Shown: piece by piece, positions 62,234 to 64,000 of the stretch | Layout of the letters: every line of letters begins with the position of its first letter | How positions within the stretch are numbered: the first letter of the stretch is position 1 | DNA from: Gracilariopsis chorda | Lineage: Eukaryota; Rhodophyta; Florideophyceae; Gracilariales; Gracilariaceae | DNA length: 64,000 nucleotides | Assembly (NCBI GenBank): GCA_003194525.1 | Contig: NBIV01000056.1 | Location: 186,001-250,000, forward strand | Reading direction: 5' to 3' | Made by a program: the position numbers and the translations under genes | Notes under the pieces: generated by a model | Told to the model about the DNA's origin: nothing | What the model saw: the letters and a program-made list of their open reading frames with translations, nothing else | Database searches by the model: none

Positions 62234-64000
62234 ATGAACCACCACGAGGACCGAAACCATAACACGAGCAGAAACTGGGATACGCACCGTCACCCACGAA
62301 AAGCAAATAACAATCGTAACAACAGCGAACAAATTGGTCCCAACCGAGGTTTCGTTGCCATAGCAAATGCCATTCTTCATTATGATGACAGCATACCAAC
62401 ATGGCTACACTCAGGCGCAAGTCACGTCTTCGTCAACGAGAAGGACCTGTTTTGGGACTACCAACGGAGTACACCACAAACGTTAAACACTTGTGACCAC
62501 ACATCTGATATAATAGGCTTCAGAACAATACCACTACCGCTTGGAAATGGGATACTGTTACCTGCAAAGCATACGCCATCCTTCGACTCTAACCTCGTAT
62601 CCCTCTCCGTGCTTTCAAGGCACGTAGACTTGAAATTTTCCAACAGCCAAAAGACTTTACCCTTTGCCAAGTCCTAGGCCTCCCCCACGCGCACAAACAG
62701 TGTCACACTCTCCAGGCAACACTGCCAAGGACTGGCATGAGAAACTTGAACACCCCGGTCGCGATCTGCTTCTATCTTGCATCGACCAATGCGATAGAGT
62801 ACCCACACTATCCGCTACAGAAGTCAAGAATATTTCCTGTACCCCGTGCATCGACGCTGGTACCAAACGTGCTCCACTCAAACAATCTGACTCGATTGCG
62901 GAAAAGCCATTGGAACTAACACACACGGACCTCACCTGCTCCATAACCCCAAACTCTTTACAAGGTTCTAAGTACGTGCAGGTCCTTATTGACGATAACA
63001 CAAGGGTAAGCTCCGTTTACTTTCTCGACAAAAAGACTCAGTTCTTTGAGTCAGTACGTGGAAACAAGGCTCGCGCAGAGAATGAACTCTCTCCAAACCG
63101 AGTATACCGCGTTCGCCTTGACGGGACTGGTGAGGATAGGTGCGACGACTTTGTCACCTATGCCATGGAGAACGGAATGATACTTGAATTCAATCCACCG
63201 TATGCGCATCAATCAAACGGTGTCGCGGAGAAAATCATCCAGGACTTGTAGAAGATGGCGCGAACTTTCCTGTTCGCCTCAAATTTGCCTCATCAGCTAT
63301 GGGAGGAAGCCATCTCGCATGCCAACTACCTAAGGAACCGCCTACCAAATCACCGAGTAGTATTGAAGGTCCCCTTCACACTATGGTTCGGACGAAAGCC
63401 TGACTTTTCAAATATACTCAAGTTCAGACAGCAGGGACATGGGTATATATATCGGTCCGAGACAGTGGCGAACAAGAAGCTACTACTTCGTGCTGTTCCA
63501 GGGCACTTCGTTGGGATGCATAGCCCACGAACTCTGTTAAGAATTTACATTCCCTCTATGGGAAAAATGAAAAGTGCCACGAGGCAGATGTCAAAATGAA
63601 AAAAGAAGCCCTTCCATCCATCAACGAGCTAATATACTTCTCTTCAAATCGTCGTCACGAAGCCGAGAGAAGAATGGAAGAAGATGACCAAGAGCGTTTG
63701 GATACCTATTTAGTGCATTGTTTGACTGCACACTCTCGCTTAAGAGATCTTAGGGATGATGGTAGAGTTCCTAAGAGCTTTGAGGAAGCACGAATAATGC
63801 CAAGATGGGCAGAGGCAATCGACAGAGAATACAACGTTTTAGTGCAACGAGGAACGTGGAGGCTTGTAGAAAGAAAACCAAGTATGAAGCCCTTACCATT
63901 TTTTTGGAGATTCATAGGAAAATATCCGAACTCGTATCACCCACAGATATTTCCGAAAGTACGCTGCGTAGCACGGGGCGACTTACAACGCCCTTACTTG
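62234..64000 (+). pseudogene. pol: Copia 3 protease, integrase and RT start
   Basis: Protease is marked by WLHSGASHVFVNEKDLFWD, with His where the catalytic Asp of DSGA belongs. After a shift near 62660, integrase follows: KDWHEKLEHPGRD...CTPC zinc finger, LTHTDLTCS with a catalytic Asp, a Tyr- and Arg-rich core, and AHQSNGVAEKIIQDL with the catalytic Glu. TAG 63249-63251 then interrupts, and the frame resumes with LWEEAISHANYLRNRLPNHR. From about 63590 the frame changes again and leads into the RT N-terminus (WAEAIDREYNVLVQRGTWRL, KVRCVARGD), which continues past the window end. Confidence 0.82.

Larger units (their letters stand above)
61412..64000 (+). mobile_element. Ty1/copia element 3, partial (runs off the window)
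   Basis: Plus-strand relative of copia 2, with gag, protease, integrase and the beginning of RT, cut by the window edge. It is decayed by three in-frame TAG codons (61754, 62198, 63249), one frame change near 62660 and another near 63590. Copia 2 supplies the ancestral residue for one of these: TAG 63249 lies where copia 2 has Trp in QDLWKTART. Confidence 0.88.

Noticed and set aside
1251-63251. Stop-codon reassignment or programmed read-through as an explanation for the many in-frame stops
   Set aside because: All three stop codons are involved, stops occur in genes that also have frameshifts, and the intact genes in the window end normally and have no internal stops.

Overview
The window reads as nuclear DNA of a eukaryote with few or no introns in its genes. 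A red alga is my best guess, with moderate confidence. The reasons are a plant/algal GARP-type (G2-like) Myb transcription factor encoded by one uninterrupted exon, a chromodomain Ty3/gypsy retrotransposon, several Ty1/copia lineages, PIF/Harbinger, hAT and pogo-type transposases, and long stretches with no gene. No rRNA, tRNA, CRISPR array or bacterial operon was found. The identification is an inference, since nothing in the sequence names the organism.

Layout. 1-12.0 kb: a PIF/Harbinger transposase relic split by a complete but decayed chromovirus (2233-11783; 525-bp LTRs, 5-bp target duplication TCTAT). 12.2-15.8 kb: a NAK-type (AAK1/GAK-like) kinase relic, a short coiled-coil relic and a broken putative DNA-binding protein that may be a Harbinger partner. 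17.6-18.9 kb: an aminoglycoside-phosphotransferase-fold kinase relic. 21.1-26.1 kb: a young, apparently intact copia element on the minus strand. It has LTRs that look identical, a 5-bp target duplication, a primer site matching the anticodon arm of initiator tRNA-Met, and a U UUU UUU slippery site between gag and pol. 26.5-27.2 kb: an intact small protein kinase. 32.2-33.5 kb: an intact Harbinger transposase. 33.9-35.9 kb: a broken gene with a possible dsRNA-binding domain. 36.6-38.0 kb: a second member of the putative Harbinger-partner family. 38.9-43.6 kb: hAT and pogo/CENP-B-like transposase relics. 45.0-47.7 kb: the intact GARP factor beside a GC-rich, probably bidirectional promoter. 52.8-60.0 kb: a decayed second copia family interrupted by an ~823-bp insertion with a 9-bp target duplication. 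Two copies of a discrete 147-nt hairpin-rich repeat lie either side of it. 60.9-64.0 kb: a third copia copy, related to the second but in the opposite orientation, running off the window.

Themes. Only five or so reading frames look functional: the copia gag and pol at 21-26 kb, the kinase at 26.5 kb, the Harbinger transposase at 32.2 kb and the GARP factor. Most of the rest is a graveyard in which in-frame stop codons are at least as common as frameshifts, many explicable as C-to-T or G-to-A changes. Candidates for something undescribed are the 147-nt structured repeat, the CCATTGG motif that saturates the gypsy element, twin hairpins near 59.3 kb, and the repeated arrangement of a Harbinger transposase, host-gene fragments and a convergent DNA-binding-protein gene.
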